A stretch of 64,000 nucleotides of DNA from JAJDUF01 sp965214295 (GCA_965214295.1 OZ243944.1:1240001-1304000); one strand, 5' to 3'. Positions 43,601-51,243 are shown, counted from the stretch's first letter. The notes: generated from the sequence alone by a model not told the origin. A program made the numbers and translations.

Positions 43601-44013
43601 CGTAGCCGGCCGTCGGAGTCCAGCTGTCCCAGCCGTACCTCTTGGCGCAAGGTGCCATCCACGTACCAGCGGAAGGTCAGGAAGTCGGTCAGCAGCAGGT
43701 TGGGTAGGGTCCGGTACCGTTGCAGCTGCTCCGATTGCTCGATGCGGTCGAGCGGGGCGCCCGGCTCCTTGGCCTCGATATAGCCGCTCGTGACCGGCCC
43801 GTGGATGGTCGCGCGAGAGAGGGCAACGTCCGGGGCGCCACATTCGATCCGCTTGGGATTGCTCGTCGCGGTGATGCCGGGCGCCAGCGCCTGGAGGAAT
43901 GCTTGAAGGTGGGGATAGTAGCTCGGCTCGGTTGCGTTGCCGGCCTGCAGCGTCGCTCTGAGGTCATCGAGATACGCGCCGATGGCCGAACGCACCGTGC
44001 TCGTCTCGCTCAT
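40612..44013 (-). CDS. Single-chain restriction-modification enzyme (type IIG/ISP-like, N6-adenine methyltransferase)
   Basis: 1133 residues. The N-terminus has a PD-(D/E)xK nuclease core: CGAPDVAL with Asp62 and SGYIEAKEPG with Glu80-x-Lys82. The methyltransferase has motif I DPACGTGTF near residue 374 and motif IV NPPYAGH near 504. The C-terminal region, with GIPPEVWAFHVGGYQVCDKW and RIVTALQETIRLMAEID, is the target-recognition part typical of type ISP-like enzymes. The helicase domain of true ISP enzymes is missing, so type IIG-like is the better label. A dispersed palindrome is inserted in frame at residues 928-937 (PRHCGASRNP), coordinates 41203-41232. The frame stays open. Confidence 0.85.
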   Translation of the reverse strand: MSETSTVRSAIGAYLDDLRATLQAGNATEPSYYPHLQAFLQALAPGITATSNPKRIECGAPDVALSRATIHGPVTSGYIEAKEPGAPLDRIEQSEQLQRYRTLPNLLLTDFLTFRWYVDGTLRQEVRLGQLDSDGRLRPARTAERSQAIELLRAFLAHAPEPVNDARELAERLARLTHLIRSVIVRALEHDEASDLLRDLRSACEQTLVPNQTAPEFADMFAQTLAYGLFAARCNHTGPAPFRRLGAAAEIPKTNPFLRRLFDTITGTALDDEPYAGFVDDLAQLLADTDMATVLADFGRRGGREDPMIHFYETFLAAYDAGLRKVRGVYYTPEPVVSYIVRSVDHLLKTRFKCPAGLADTARTADGHPRVLVLDPACGTGTFLYAVVDHIRDSFRQQGNAGMWSGFVREHLLPRLFGFELLMGAYAVAHFKLGMQLAAQDLPSDDRDTWAYDFAGDDRLGVYLTNTLEEAVRRSDMLLARFISDEANAAVRVKRDLPIMVVLGNPPYAGHSANASWRMERVGRPGARQRTRRVRTWIGDQLQTYYRVDGQPLGERNPKWLQDDYVKFIRFGQWRIEQTGAGILAFITNHGYLDNPTFRGMRQQLLQTFTDIYVLDLHGNARKREQAPDGGPDENVFDIEQGVAIGLFVKAPEQDGPARVHHADLWGEREEKYNRLAQADIEMTNWTTLAPQSPFYLFVPQNVDLRTEYEHGWKITDAMPVNVLGFQSHRDKFAIAFDDATIQARVADLRNPTRTDNDLRDTYGLRDNSSWQLPAARKRLQNDDNWQQWLTHCLYRPFDWRSCYFSTVAMDRPRPELQQHMLQRNLSLNTVRQTRLPFWEHAVVANAPTPAVFVEIKDGSSVFPLYLYPEPDEREDGQRRLPEEGASQGKRSPNFSPAFVRDVCDRLNGQWIADGRPEHKPAGLVAAPRHCGASRNPGIRHADDPFEITPEDLFHYIYAVLHAPTYRSRYAEFLRIDFPRVPLTRDRALFRTLAAKGAALVAYHLLEAPALATGTVQYPVPGEHLVEKGHPRYLAPGEPDPTTGKPLTAGRVYISRAGARRGKQGQYFEGIPPEVWAFHVGGYQVCDKWLKDRRGRTLRYDDIEHYGRIVTALQETIRLMAEIDAAIPTWPLP
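41203..41230. repeat. Dispersed palindromic element inside the restriction-modification gene
   Basis: TGGATTGCGGCTTGCG-CCGCAATGACGG, matching the intergenic family (consensus TGGATT, core SCSGCTTSCGCSGS, AATGACGG). In the host frame it encodes RHCGASRNP, between LVAAP and GIRHADDP. Confidence 0.8.
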
Positions 44014-44088
44014 AGGATTGCCGCGCTCATCTTAGCATCTGAATTAGGATGAGCAGGATGGATAGCCGCGTGGGTGGAGCTCACCCCC

Positions 44089-44215
44089 TGACGGGCCAAA
44101 GCCGCACGGATGGTGCCAGGTGTCGCGGGCCAAAACTCCGGCGGTCGCCGGCCCCCGCTGTCTGTCTAGCATGGCCGGAGTTTTGGCCTGCGAGTGGTGC
44201 GGCTTTGGCCCGTCA
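44089..44215. mobile_element. 127-bp MITE-like element, copy 1
   Basis: Begins with TGACGGGCCAAAGCCGCAC and ends with its exact complement. Inside is a second pair of arms, TCGCGGGCCAAAACTCCGGC against GCCGGAGTTTTGGCCTGCGA (one mismatch), around a loop of about 30 bases. Copy 2 at 58166-58292 has the same length and differs at seven positions. No ORF inside. A non-autonomous transposable element or a structured RNA gene is likely; a transposase is not in the window. Confidence 0.75.
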
Positions 44216-44288
44216 CCCGGCCCCCGCTCCATCACGGAGCGATAGAGCGGGGAGTAGATTCCCGCTTGCGCGGGAATGACGGGGGGCA

Positions 44289-44308
44289 GGGCGCGATTCA
44301 TCGCGCCC
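44289..44308. terminator. GC-rich hairpin after trmD
   Basis: GGGCGCGAT-TC-ATCGCGCCC is a 9-bp stem 24 bp past the trmD stop (minus strand), followed on the plus strand by CCTACGG. Part of the GTAGGGGC family; may end the rpsP-trmD transcript. Confidence 0.5.
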
Positions 44309-44331
44309 CTACGGCTTGGTCTATACCCAGG

Positions 44332-45021
44332 CTAATCGTGCTTCTCGTCGGGCGGTGGGAGGAGGTCGGGGCGGCGGGTGCGTGTGCGGGCCAGTGCCTG
44401 CTCGCGGCGCCAGGCAGCGATGGCGGCGTGGTGGCCACTGAGCAGCACGTCCGGCACGCGCCAGCCGCGAAACTCGGCCGGGCGCGTGTAGTGGGGATAC
44501 TCCAGCATACCGGCGCGGAACGATTCTTCCGTAAGCGACTCGGGGCTGCCCAGCACGCCGGGGAGCAGCCGCGTCACCGCATCGAGCACGACCAGCGCCG
44601 GCAACTCCCCGCCACTGAGCACGTAGTCGCCGATGGAGATTTCTTGGTCCACGGCGTACACGCGAACGCGCTCGTCCACCCCTTCATAGTGACCGCAGAC
44701 CAGGACGAGGTGCGGAAGCCGGGCCAGCTCGTCGGCGAGCGGCTGGCTCAACGGTGTTCCTTGGGGCGTGAGTAGGATGACGTGCCCGGCCGGGTCGCGC
44801 ACTGCTTCGATGGCGGCGAACAGCGGCTCCGGCTTCAGCACCATGCCGGCGCCACCACCGTAGGGATAGTCGTCCACGACGCGGTGGCGGTCGGTGGTCC
44901 AGTCGCGGATGTTGTGTACGGTGACGGTCAGTGCCCTGCTCTCGATGGCCCGCCGGAGGCGGCCGGTGCCGAGTACGCTGGTGAACAGGTCGGGGAACAG
45001 CGTGAGGATGTCTACGCGCAC
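44332..45021 (-). CDS. trmD: tRNA (guanine-37-N1) methyltransferase TrmD
   Basis: 229 residues. SPOUT-fold enzyme that makes m1G37 and prevents frameshifts. N-terminus MRVDILTLFPDLFTSVLGTG; then RRAIESRALTVTVHNIRDWT, DDYPYGGGAGMVLKPEPLF, LLTPQGTPLSQPLADELA, LVCGHYEGVDERV, EISIGDYVLSGGELPALVVL and the C-terminal YTRPAEFRGWRVPDVLLSGH. It is the last gene of the rpsP-khpA-rimM-trmD cluster; rplS, which often follows, is not there. Confidence 0.96.
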   Translation of the reverse strand: MRVDILTLFPDLFTSVLGTGRLRRAIESRALTVTVHNIRDWTTDRHRVVDDYPYGGGAGMVLKPEPLFAAIEAVRDPAGHVILLTPQGTPLSQPLADELARLPHLVLVCGHYEGVDERVRVYAVDQEISIGDYVLSGGELPALVVLDAVTRLLPGVLGSPESLTEESFRAGMLEYPHYTRPAEFRGWRVPDVLLSGHHAAIAAWRREQALARTRTRRPDLLPPPDEKHD

Positions 45022-45027
45022 GGCGTC

Positions 45028-45636
45028 TCACCTCCTGGCCCGGCGGCGGTGCCGGCGTATCGCGGGCTGCTTGGCCGTAGCGAGCAGTCCTGGCGGAAGC
45101 TCGACGATGAGCTGCCCGGTGGCAAGGTCTATCGTGCGGATTACCGTCTTCAGGGCCGGGATGAGCACTTCACCGCGCGGCCCCGGCACGACGTACACAT
45201 CGTTCGCGTCGGTGCTCAGGACCTCTTCGACCACGCCTAAGTGCTCCCCGGCGGTGGTGTGTACCTGTAAGCCCACGATCTGATGCACAAAGTATTCGCC
45301 GGGCGGCAACTCGATCGCTTCGGATTCGGGCAGGTACAGGTAGATGTACCGCTGGGCGACGGCCGCTTCGCGGGTCTCTATCCCTTTGAACTTGAGCAGG
45401 ACCTCGGCGCCGCGCACCCGGCAATACTCGATCTCGTAGCGGTCATGTGCTTCGCCGACATAGAGCCGCTCCAGCTGCCGGAAGCGCTCCGGGGAGCGTC
45501 CTGTCGGAATGACCTTGACCTGACCACGAATGCCGAAAGCGCCGACGATACGCCCTATAGCGATCCAGTCGGTGATGGACTCCCCCTCTCTACCACTGGA
45601 GAGGGAGCCGGGGGGTGAGTCGACGCGCTCAGGCAA
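45028..45636 (-). CDS. rimM: 16S rRNA processing protein RimM
   Basis: About 202 residues from TTG 45636. The start is uncertain: in-frame upstream codons would overlap khpA by over 100 bp, and no ATG/GTG follows before ITDWIAIGRIVGAFGIRGQV, the family N-terminus; an ATC after GAGGGGGAG is a non-standard possibility. PRC-barrel part: GEYFVHQIVGLQVHTTAGEH, ANDVYVVPGPRGEVLIPALK. It matures the 30S head. The segment before the RimM domain (PPGSLSSGREGE) is read from a dispersed CCCTCTC/GAGAGGG repeat at 45585-45610. Confidence 0.88.
   Translation of the reverse strand: MPERVDSPPGSLSSGREGESITDWIAIGRIVGAFGIRGQVKVIPTGRSPERFRQLERLYVGEAHDRYEIEYCRVRGAEVLLKFKGIETREAAVAQRYIYLYLPESEAIELPPGEYFVHQIVGLQVHTTAGEHLGVVEEVLSTDANDVYVVPGPRGEVLIPALKTVIRTIDLATGQLIVELPPGLLATAKQPAIRRHRRRARR
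45585..45610. repeat. CCCTCTC/GAGAGGG inverted repeat at the start of rimM
   Basis: CCCTCTC-TACCACTG-GAGAGGG, then AGCCGGGGG. Related sequences with the same CCTCTC/GGAGAGG plan occur near 7757, 15744, 18298, 33345 and 58304, all intergenic. Here it appears to have been included in the RimM N-terminus. Confidence 0.55.
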
Positions 45637-45856
45637 TTTCGAGGATGACCCGCTGGCGTTGGCGGTTGGCCGGGACGCCGAGGAGCGTGCGGATCGCGCG
45701 GGCGATGCGCCCCTCCTTGCCGATGACTTTGCCTTTGTCATCAGGATGCACGCGCAACTCCAGGATGACTGCGCGCGGCACTCTCCGTTCTTGCACCTCG
45801 ACCGAGTCGGGGTGGTCCACCAGCGAGCGGGCGATGTAGAGGATCAGCTCCCGCAC
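45629..45856 (-). CDS. khpA: KH-domain RNA-binding protein KhpA
   Basis: 75 residues from GTG 45856, with GAGGGGAAT before it and the length normal for KhpA; the longer frame from 45922 overlaps rpsP. VRELILYIARSLVDHPDSVE, then VHPDDKGKVIGKEGRIARAI with the GKEG loop of the KH fold, and LLGVPANRQRQRVILEIA. It binds RNA non-specifically, often with KhpB. Position between rpsP and rimM is conserved in Gram-positive and Chloroflexota genomes. Confidence 0.93.
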   Translation of the reverse strand: MRELILYIARSLVDHPDSVEVQERRVPRAVILELRVHPDDKGKVIGKEGRIARAIRTLLGVPANRQRQRVILEIA

Positions 45857-45863
45857 ATTCCCC

Positions 45864-46178
45864 TCACTCTGCAGCGGGGGCCGCGGTGGGGGGCGGCGAG
45901 GCGGTAATCCGGTCGTGTTCATCGAGCACTCCGACGATCTTCAGTAGCTTGCGTACCCGGTCGGTCGGCTGGGCGCCTTTGCGGAGCCAATCGCGTGCCC
46001 GCTCGGGATCAATCTTCACGGTTGATTTGCCGGTTTCGGGGTCTTTGACTACCGGACTGTAGTACCCGACCGCCTGCAAATAGCGACCGTCGCGGGGTGC
46101 GCGCGAATCGGCGACCACCACACGATAATGGGGTTGTTTCTTCTTGCCCATCCGGGTCAAACGTATACGTACTGGCAA
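45864..46178 (-). CDS. rpsP: 30S ribosomal protein S16
   Basis: 104 residues from TTG 46178 (LPVRIRLTRMGKKKQPHYRV), with AAGGAGAG about ten bases before it. DSRAPRDGRYLQAVGYYSPV and KIDPERARDWLRKGAQPTDR, then VRKLLKIVGVLDEHDR, fix the assignment; the Ala/Pro-rich tail is variable in the family. It starts the cluster with khpA, rimM and trmD. The TTG start is unusual for a ribosomal protein gene but no ATG fits. Confidence 0.93.
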   Translation of the reverse strand: MPVRIRLTRMGKKKQPHYRVVVADSRAPRDGRYLQAVGYYSPVVKDPETGKSTVKIDPERARDWLRKGAQPTDRVRKLLKIVGVLDEHDRITASPPPTAAPAAE

Positions 46179-46312
46179 GATGCCCTCTCTCCTTAGGCTG
46201 CGGACCGCTCGTTGCTCGATCAAGCGCGGTAGCCGACGCCAACGCTGCTCACCGGCGGCGACCTCGCCAGTAAGTCTACCGGCCGGCACGCCCGGCCAGC
46301 AACTAGCAGTGG

Positions 46313-47044
46313 TCAGCGACGAGGCGGCGGGTCAGCCATCATCTTGCCGAGCAGGGACTTTATCTCGTCCCGCATGCGAGCATCCTTCAGCCAGCGCTGC
46401 TCTAGGGACCATTGCAGCCATTCCACCGGCGTCTTGCCGAAGCAGTCTACGGCAATGTCCGCGCCGTGTGCCCGTAACAGCCGCACCACATCGAGGTGTA
46501 GCCATGTTACGGCCCGACACAATGGCGTGCTGCCGCCCTCATCGCGCTCCTGGATGAGCGCCTCGCCGCCATGGGCCAACAGCACCTCGGCAATGGACAG
46601 GTCCCCGTGTTCTGCGGCGTAGTGCAACAGCGTCCATCCGGCATGCCCGCGCGTATGGATCAAGTCAGGATCGTGCCGGAGCATCGCCATGAGACGGTCC
46701 GACTGTGCCCGGAAGATGACCAGGAACAGATCACGAATCCGTTTATCGGGTGGCCTGACGTAGGCATCGAAAGCGCCGTGTGCGATCAATACCTCCATGA
46801 TGTCTTTGTGGCGCCGCTGCATGGTGTAGTGCAGTACTTGGCCGCGATCAATCGTGGCGTCGGCGCCATATGCTAATAGGAGCTCGACCACGGCCTGGTG
46901 GCCGTGGTGACCGGCATGAAAGAGCGGGACCCAGCCGTGCTCATCTCTTGCGTTCGCCAGCGTTGGCGTGGCGGCCAGCAACGCTTGGGCCGCGGCCAGA
47001 TCGCCCCGTGTCGCTGCCGCATGGATGGACGGGATTGTAATCAT
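46313..47044 (-). CDS. Ankyrin repeat protein
   Basis: 243 residues from ATG 47044 with GGAAGGAG upstream. Ankyrin repeats: IHAAATRGDLAAAQALLAAT, GWVPLFHAGHHGHQAVVELL, VLHYTMQRRHKDIMEVLIAH, GWTLLHYAAEHGDLSIAEVL and STPLCRAVTWLHLDVVRLLR. No signal peptide or catalytic domain. It follows the haemoglobin-ankyrin gene by 34 bp on the same strand, so they are probably cotranscribed and may act on the same partner. Confidence 0.85.
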   Translation of the reverse strand: MITIPSIHAAATRGDLAAAQALLAATPTLANARDEHGWVPLFHAGHHGHQAVVELLLAYGADATIDRGQVLHYTMQRRHKDIMEVLIAHGAFDAYVRPPDKRIRDLFLVIFRAQSDRLMAMLRHDPDLIHTRGHAGWTLLHYAAEHGDLSIAEVLLAHGGEALIQERDEGGSTPLCRAVTWLHLDVVRLLRAHGADIAVDCFGKTPVEWLQWSLEQRWLKDARMRDEIKSLLGKMMADPPPRR

Positions 47045-47078
47045 ATACGGTCTCCTTCCGGATACAATGCCTATCGGT

Positions 47079-48776
47079 TCAGGCTGCGTGTTGGTGCAGT
47101 AGCGCGACCAGCGCGGCGTGGCCTTTGCGCGTGGCGACCGTGAGCGGGGTGCGCCCGCGCGTATCGAGGGCCGCGGTGTTGGCGCCATGGGCGAGCAGGA
47201 GCTTGGCGAGGGCGCGGTCGTTGTCCCGTGTGACCTTGTGCAAGGGGGTTTCGCTGCCCATCCGCACGTTCGGATCGGCGCCCCCGGCGAGGAGGGCGGC
47301 GATGGCCGCCGGCCGCCGCTTGGCCTTGCTCCGCAGGGCAGCGATGAGCGGCGTGTTGCCGGCCGCGTCTCCGACATTCGCATCTGCGCCGTATGCCAGC
47401 AAGACGGCGATCAGGTCGAGGTTGCCAGCCTGCGCGGCGTAGTGGAGCGCCGCGCGGCCGTCGGGACCCCGGGCGTTCACGGCGGCGCCGTATTCGAGTA
47501 GCGCCCTTACTACCGCCGGGCCGCCGCCGGTATCGGCGCGAGAATGCTCGAAGACCAGCGGCCGGCGGTGGAGGTCGAAGCCGTGTGCGATGAGTGCGTC
47601 GGCGATGGCTTGGTCCTTGCCGGGACCGAGCGGCCCCAGCACCAGCGATTCGCGGGCGTCGGCGCCGTGCGCGAGCAGTAGCTGCACGAGATCGAGGCGG
47701 TTCCGCACCGCGGCGTAGGTGAGCAGCCACCGGCTATGCCGCGCCACGTCCGCACCGCGCGCCAGGAGCAGGTCGGCTACTTTGTGCTGGCCACCGCTGA
47801 TGGCGTGGTGCAGCGGCGTTCGGGGCAGGAAGTCCTCCGCCGGGTCCTCCGCATTGACCAGCTCGGGATTGGCGTCCAGCAGCGCAGTGACGCGCGGTAC
47901 GTCGCCCAGGAAGGCGGCGGTGTAGATGTCTATGATCGCGCCGTGAGACGAGAGGTAGGCGGCGAGGTCGTCGTATCCGCGCCACATGGCGAGGCAATAG
48001 GGCGTAATCATTACCAGCGTCGAGCCGGCGCGAGCGTAGGGGAAGTGGAACATTTGGTCGCAGCCGGGGGCGTTGACATCGGCGCCCTGCTCCGCCAGCA
48101 GCTCGACGACCGGCCGGCGTCCGCGTCTCGTGGCCTCCCACAACAGGGTGCGGCCAGCGGTCGAGCGCAGCGTCACCAAGCCCGGATCGCGCGCGATCAG
48201 CGGTCGCAACCCCTCTCGGTCGCCGCGGGCGGCGAACTTCCAGGCGGTGGCTATCCGCACCTGCCGCTGCCGCATTGGATTGCTGTCGCTGGGCGTTTGC
48301 GCCTTTTCGTTCACCATGCGCCGGGCCATCGGAGCCAACCGGCCCATGATCTTGCTCACGAGGTCCGGACCGATCCCGCATTCGCGCAGCGACGCGCTCA
48401 TGTGATGCAGCCAGCGCCCGGCCGCCTGTGCCGTGATAGGGAAGGGGTAATGGCGCCGCTGCAACCCCTGCATAAGCGGTCGCGCTTCGTCGTTTGTGTA
48501 GTGGTCGCCGCCGCCCAGCCACGCCTCGAAGAAGCGCCGCTGCCGGTCGCGGGCGATGATGTTGTGCCGTGCGGAATGGTCGAACAGGGGGCCCAGCAGT
48601 GGGTCGGCTTTGATGCGGTCGTAGAAGGTGTCAATGATCCGGGCCACGACCGCGCGTCCACCGATCCGCGCGAAAAGCGCCGGGTGGGGACGGAGCCGCG
48701 CCGGGTCGTCCGTCAGACCGCCGCGGTGCAGGTTATGTCGCTTTGGGCCGCCGCCGGCTCCTGGATAGGTACTCAT
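47079..48776 (-). CDS. Truncated haemoglobin fused to ankyrin repeats
   Basis: 565 residues from ATG 48776. Residues about 33-155 form a group II-like truncated haemoglobin: LFARIGGRAVVARIIDTFYD, FFEAWLGGGDHYTNDEARPL, LQRRHYPFPITAQAAGRWLH with the proximal His109. Residues from about 175 are ankyrin repeats (for example GRTLLWEATRRGRRPVVELL, RTPLHHAISGGQHKVADLLL, GRAALHYAAQAGNLDLIAVL, ETPLHKVTRDNDRALAKLLL, GRTPLTVATRKGHAALVALL). A haem sensor or peroxidase that signals through an ankyrin interface is the natural reading. Start is weakly supported. Confidence 0.85.
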   Translation of the reverse strand: MSTYPGAGGGPKRHNLHRGGLTDDPARLRPHPALFARIGGRAVVARIIDTFYDRIKADPLLGPLFDHSARHNIIARDRQRRFFEAWLGGGDHYTNDEARPLMQGLQRRHYPFPITAQAAGRWLHHMSASLRECGIGPDLVSKIMGRLAPMARRMVNEKAQTPSDSNPMRQRQVRIATAWKFAARGDREGLRPLIARDPGLVTLRSTAGRTLLWEATRRGRRPVVELLAEQGADVNAPGCDQMFHFPYARAGSTLVMITPYCLAMWRGYDDLAAYLSSHGAIIDIYTAAFLGDVPRVTALLDANPELVNAEDPAEDFLPRTPLHHAISGGQHKVADLLLARGADVARHSRWLLTYAAVRNRLDLVQLLLAHGADARESLVLGPLGPGKDQAIADALIAHGFDLHRRPLVFEHSRADTGGGPAVVRALLEYGAAVNARGPDGRAALHYAAQAGNLDLIAVLLAYGADANVGDAAGNTPLIAALRSKAKRRPAAIAALLAGGADPNVRMGSETPLHKVTRDNDRALAKLLLAHGANTAALDTRGRTPLTVATRKGHAALVALLHQHAA

Positions 48777-48848
48777 TGGTTTGCCACAGAGCGTAGAGCG
48801 CACACCGAGCATGATACCGGCGCCCCTATGGCGTGGCCCGGCGGGTGG

Positions 48849-49628
48849 CTAGACGCCGCCCGGCACGTCTACGCCGCTGATACGCAGATACTCAGGCTGG
48901 GGAGACCGGCCGGTGTAGCGAGACTCGATAGCCATGTAGCTCATCGTGATCGCCCGCCGCGGCAGCGCCGAGCGGTTCTCGGCTGTGCCGTGCAGCAGCA
49001 GGCTGTGGAAGAACAGTCCGCTCCCTGGTTCCATCGGGATGGCAACCACGTCGTCGAGATCGTAGTGCTCGGTGGGAATAATGTAGTCGTCGGTCACGCG
49101 GACATGAGGCAGCGGGCCACGCTTGTGACTGCCGGGGATGGCGGTCATGCAACCGTTCTCCAGCAGTGAAGGGTCAAAGGGCAGCCAGCACGACCAGAGC
49201 GCCATCGGCTCGATGGGCCAGTAGGGCGAGTCTTGGTGCATCCCCTTGGCCGAGCCGACCCCGGCCGGCTTCATCAGCACGTCGGCGCGGAACAGCTTCA
49301 CATTCGGACTGGTCAGCGCCTGGATGATCCGCACGATCTCCGGCCGGAGCACCAACGCGCCGAATAGATCGTCGCCCCGTGCTACGCCACTGATCTTGCG
49401 TACATCATCGCCCGGCGCCGCCTGGAGCGTGCCCCGTGCCACGCGCGGCTCGCGCTGGATCGCCAGCCCGGCGGGGAGCGGCCGCCGAGCGTGAGCGTAG
49501 TCGTCGAGACGTTGAATGTAGTCTTGGCACGCCGCTGGCGAAACCAGCCCCTCTACCACAAAGTAGCCGTCCTCCTCGGCAGCGCGACGTTGGCGCTCCG
49601 TCAACACCGGTGGCGCGGTCTGTACCAT
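48849..49628 (-). CDS. Phytanoyl-CoA dioxygenase (PhyH) family protein
   Basis: 259 residues from ATG 49628. Fe(II)/2-oxoglutarate oxygenase: the HxD pair is in GMHQDSPYWPI, the distal His in FFHSLLLHGTAENRS, with the 2-oxoglutarate-binding Arg nearby (SALPRRAITMSY). EDGYFVVEGLVSPAACQDYI is the typical N-terminus. Members hydroxylate small molecules including lipids and natural products; the substrate is unknown. It heads the catabolic group with the Gfo/Idh/MocA genes; 92 bp separates it from the next gene. Confidence 0.88.
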   Translation of the reverse strand: MVQTAPPVLTERQRRAAEEDGYFVVEGLVSPAACQDYIQRLDDYAHARRPLPAGLAIQREPRVARGTLQAAPGDDVRKISGVARGDDLFGALVLRPEIVRIIQALTSPNVKLFRADVLMKPAGVGSAKGMHQDSPYWPIEPMALWSCWLPFDPSLLENGCMTAIPGSHKRGPLPHVRVTDDYIIPTEHYDLDDVVAIPMEPGSGLFFHSLLLHGTAENRSALPRRAITMSYMAIESRYTGRSPQPEYLRISGVDVPGGV

Positions 49629-49720
49629 GAGTGCTTCTGCTCCTTCATTGCCCGGTCCCCGGTGGCACTCGGCCATGGGGCATCGCTCGCCCCTGTATGG
49701 TATCAAACGCGCTGACCGCC

Positions 49721-50989
49721 CTAGTCCGGCCGCTTGACGCTGTGGGTGAGGCGGCCGTCAAAGCTGTAGAAGGGGTCGCTCTTATCCAACGGCAGCGTCA
49801 CCGGCCGGTGCTCCTCGGCCGACTTGTAGATGGCCCGCACCACCTCCACGTGATGGCGGGGCACCTCGATGGGGACTACCGGGTCCGATCCGGTGGCGAT
49901 GCTCTGTAGGAAGAGGCGACTCTGGTATTCCTCGCTCGCCTGTTCCGGTACGTCGGCTACTTCCATGCGTAGTGCCTCAAGGTCTTGCACCGCGGACGGC
50001 GTGTCGTTGGAGCCGAAGGTGGTCTGGGCCTGCCAGTAGTTGGACCGCGGGACTGTCCCACCCAACTGCCCTTTGTAGTACGCTTCCCCGACCAGCAGGG
50101 AGGCATCGTGGCCGAGGATCTCGATGCGGCCTTTCGGCGTGTGCGGCTGCTCATGGTTCAGCAGGGAGGCATGGATACTGCCAGTGGCGCCGTTGGCGAA
50201 ACGGACCACCGCCTGGCTCAGGCTCTCGTGCTCGATCCGGCGCAGCATTGGCCCGGCATAGGCAAAGACTTCGACGATGCGCGAGCCGACCACCCACAAG
50301 AAGGGGTCTATGATGTACCGGCTGTGGTGGAAGGCGGCGCCACCGCCCTCTCCCTCCCACGTGCCGGCCCAGCGCCGGTAGTAGGTTTGGGGACGGTACC
50401 AGTTCAGCTCGACGCGGGCGCTGCCGAGCGTGCCCAGCTTGCCGCTGGCCACCGCCCGACGGGCCAGGACCATATCGCGGGGGTAGCGCGCACCGCATTG
50501 GGAGTGGAACTTTACGCCGGCTTTGCGAACGGCAGCCACCATCGCGTCGGCCTCCGCCACGCTGCGGGCCATCGGCCCTTGGGTGAAGATATGTCGCCCG
50601 GCCTCGGCCGCTGCTATCGTCGGCTCGCCGCGCACCGACGGGGCGGTGAGCAGCACCATCGCCTGGACTGCCTCGTCTTTGAGCAGCTCCTCGTGGTTGT
50701 GGTACTTCCTGATCGGCGTCGCAGCGGCAGCCGCGGCCGCCTCTGCTCGACGCTGATGTGCCTCCCGTGTCTGGGCGTCGTGGGCCTCGGCGGCTGCGAC
50801 GTGGGCGGTGTGCGCTTCCGCGGCGTAGGCGTCGGCCAACACCTGGCGGCGGTGCTCGGCCAGGTCGTCTACCAGGTCGGCCACCGCCACCACCTGGGCG
50901 ATGTCCACCAGCCCGGCATAGATGTCGGTGTACAGGCGCGAGATACCGCCGCAGCCCACTAGCCCTACCCTGATGCGGTCGTCGGTCAT
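49721..50989 (-). CDS. Gfo/Idh/MocA family oxidoreductase with an Ala/His-rich insertion
   Basis: 422 residues. The Rossmann motif is RVGLVGCGGISRLYTDIYAG. The catalytic EKP is replaced: FTQGPMARSVAEADAMV. Residues about 50-90 are an insertion rich in Ala and His (AEAHTAHVAAAEAHDAQTRE), absent from usual family members, after which KYHNHEELLKDEAVQAMVLL resumes the fold. The C-terminal domain has TWEGEGGGAAFHHSRYIIDP. It would oxidise a sugar or inositol with NAD(P). The missing Lys of EKP suggests altered or lost chemistry. Confidence 0.88.
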   Translation of the reverse strand: MTDDRIRVGLVGCGGISRLYTDIYAGLVDIAQVVAVADLVDDLAEHRRQVLADAYAAEAHTAHVAAAEAHDAQTREAHQRRAEAAAAAAATPIRKYHNHEELLKDEAVQAMVLLTAPSVRGEPTIAAAEAGRHIFTQGPMARSVAEADAMVAAVRKAGVKFHSQCGARYPRDMVLARRAVASGKLGTLGSARVELNWYRPQTYYRRWAGTWEGEGGGAAFHHSRYIIDPFLWVVGSRIVEVFAYAGPMLRRIEHESLSQAVVRFANGATGSIHASLLNHEQPHTPKGRIEILGHDASLLVGEAYYKGQLGGTVPRSNYWQAQTTFGSNDTPSAVQDLEALRMEVADVPEQASEEYQSRLFLQSIATGSDPVVPIEVPRHHVEVVRAIYKSAEEHRPVTLPLDKSDPFYSFDGRLTHSVKRPD

Positions 50990-51243
50990 CGCTTCCCTCC
51001 TGGCTTGCTGCCGGCAATGTAGCTACCGGCGACAGATACAGATCATGAAAGAGCATACGTTATGCAGACATGTTCGGGCGGTGACGTCACGAACTCTGGA
51101 CCCCGTGCCAGCCCCAAAGCGAGCGACGCCCCGCGCCGTGCGGGCCCGCGTTCGTGCGACTGTCTGTGCTAGGCTACCCGGGGTGTATGTGGGAGAGCAC
51201 GGGTAGTGCCTGGCGATCACTCCCGGAAAGGGAAAGACAGACC

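Larger units (their letters stand above)
44014..44331. other. Intergenic region with a MITE-like element and two palindromes
   Basis: Between the start of the restriction gene and the end of trmD lie an AATTAGGATGAGCAGGATGG stretch, the 127-bp element (44089-44215), the CGCTCC/GGAGCG motif, a TAGATT...AATGACGG palindrome (44255-44282) and a GGGCGCGAT-TC-ATCGCGCCC hairpin (44289-44308). Confidence 0.7.
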
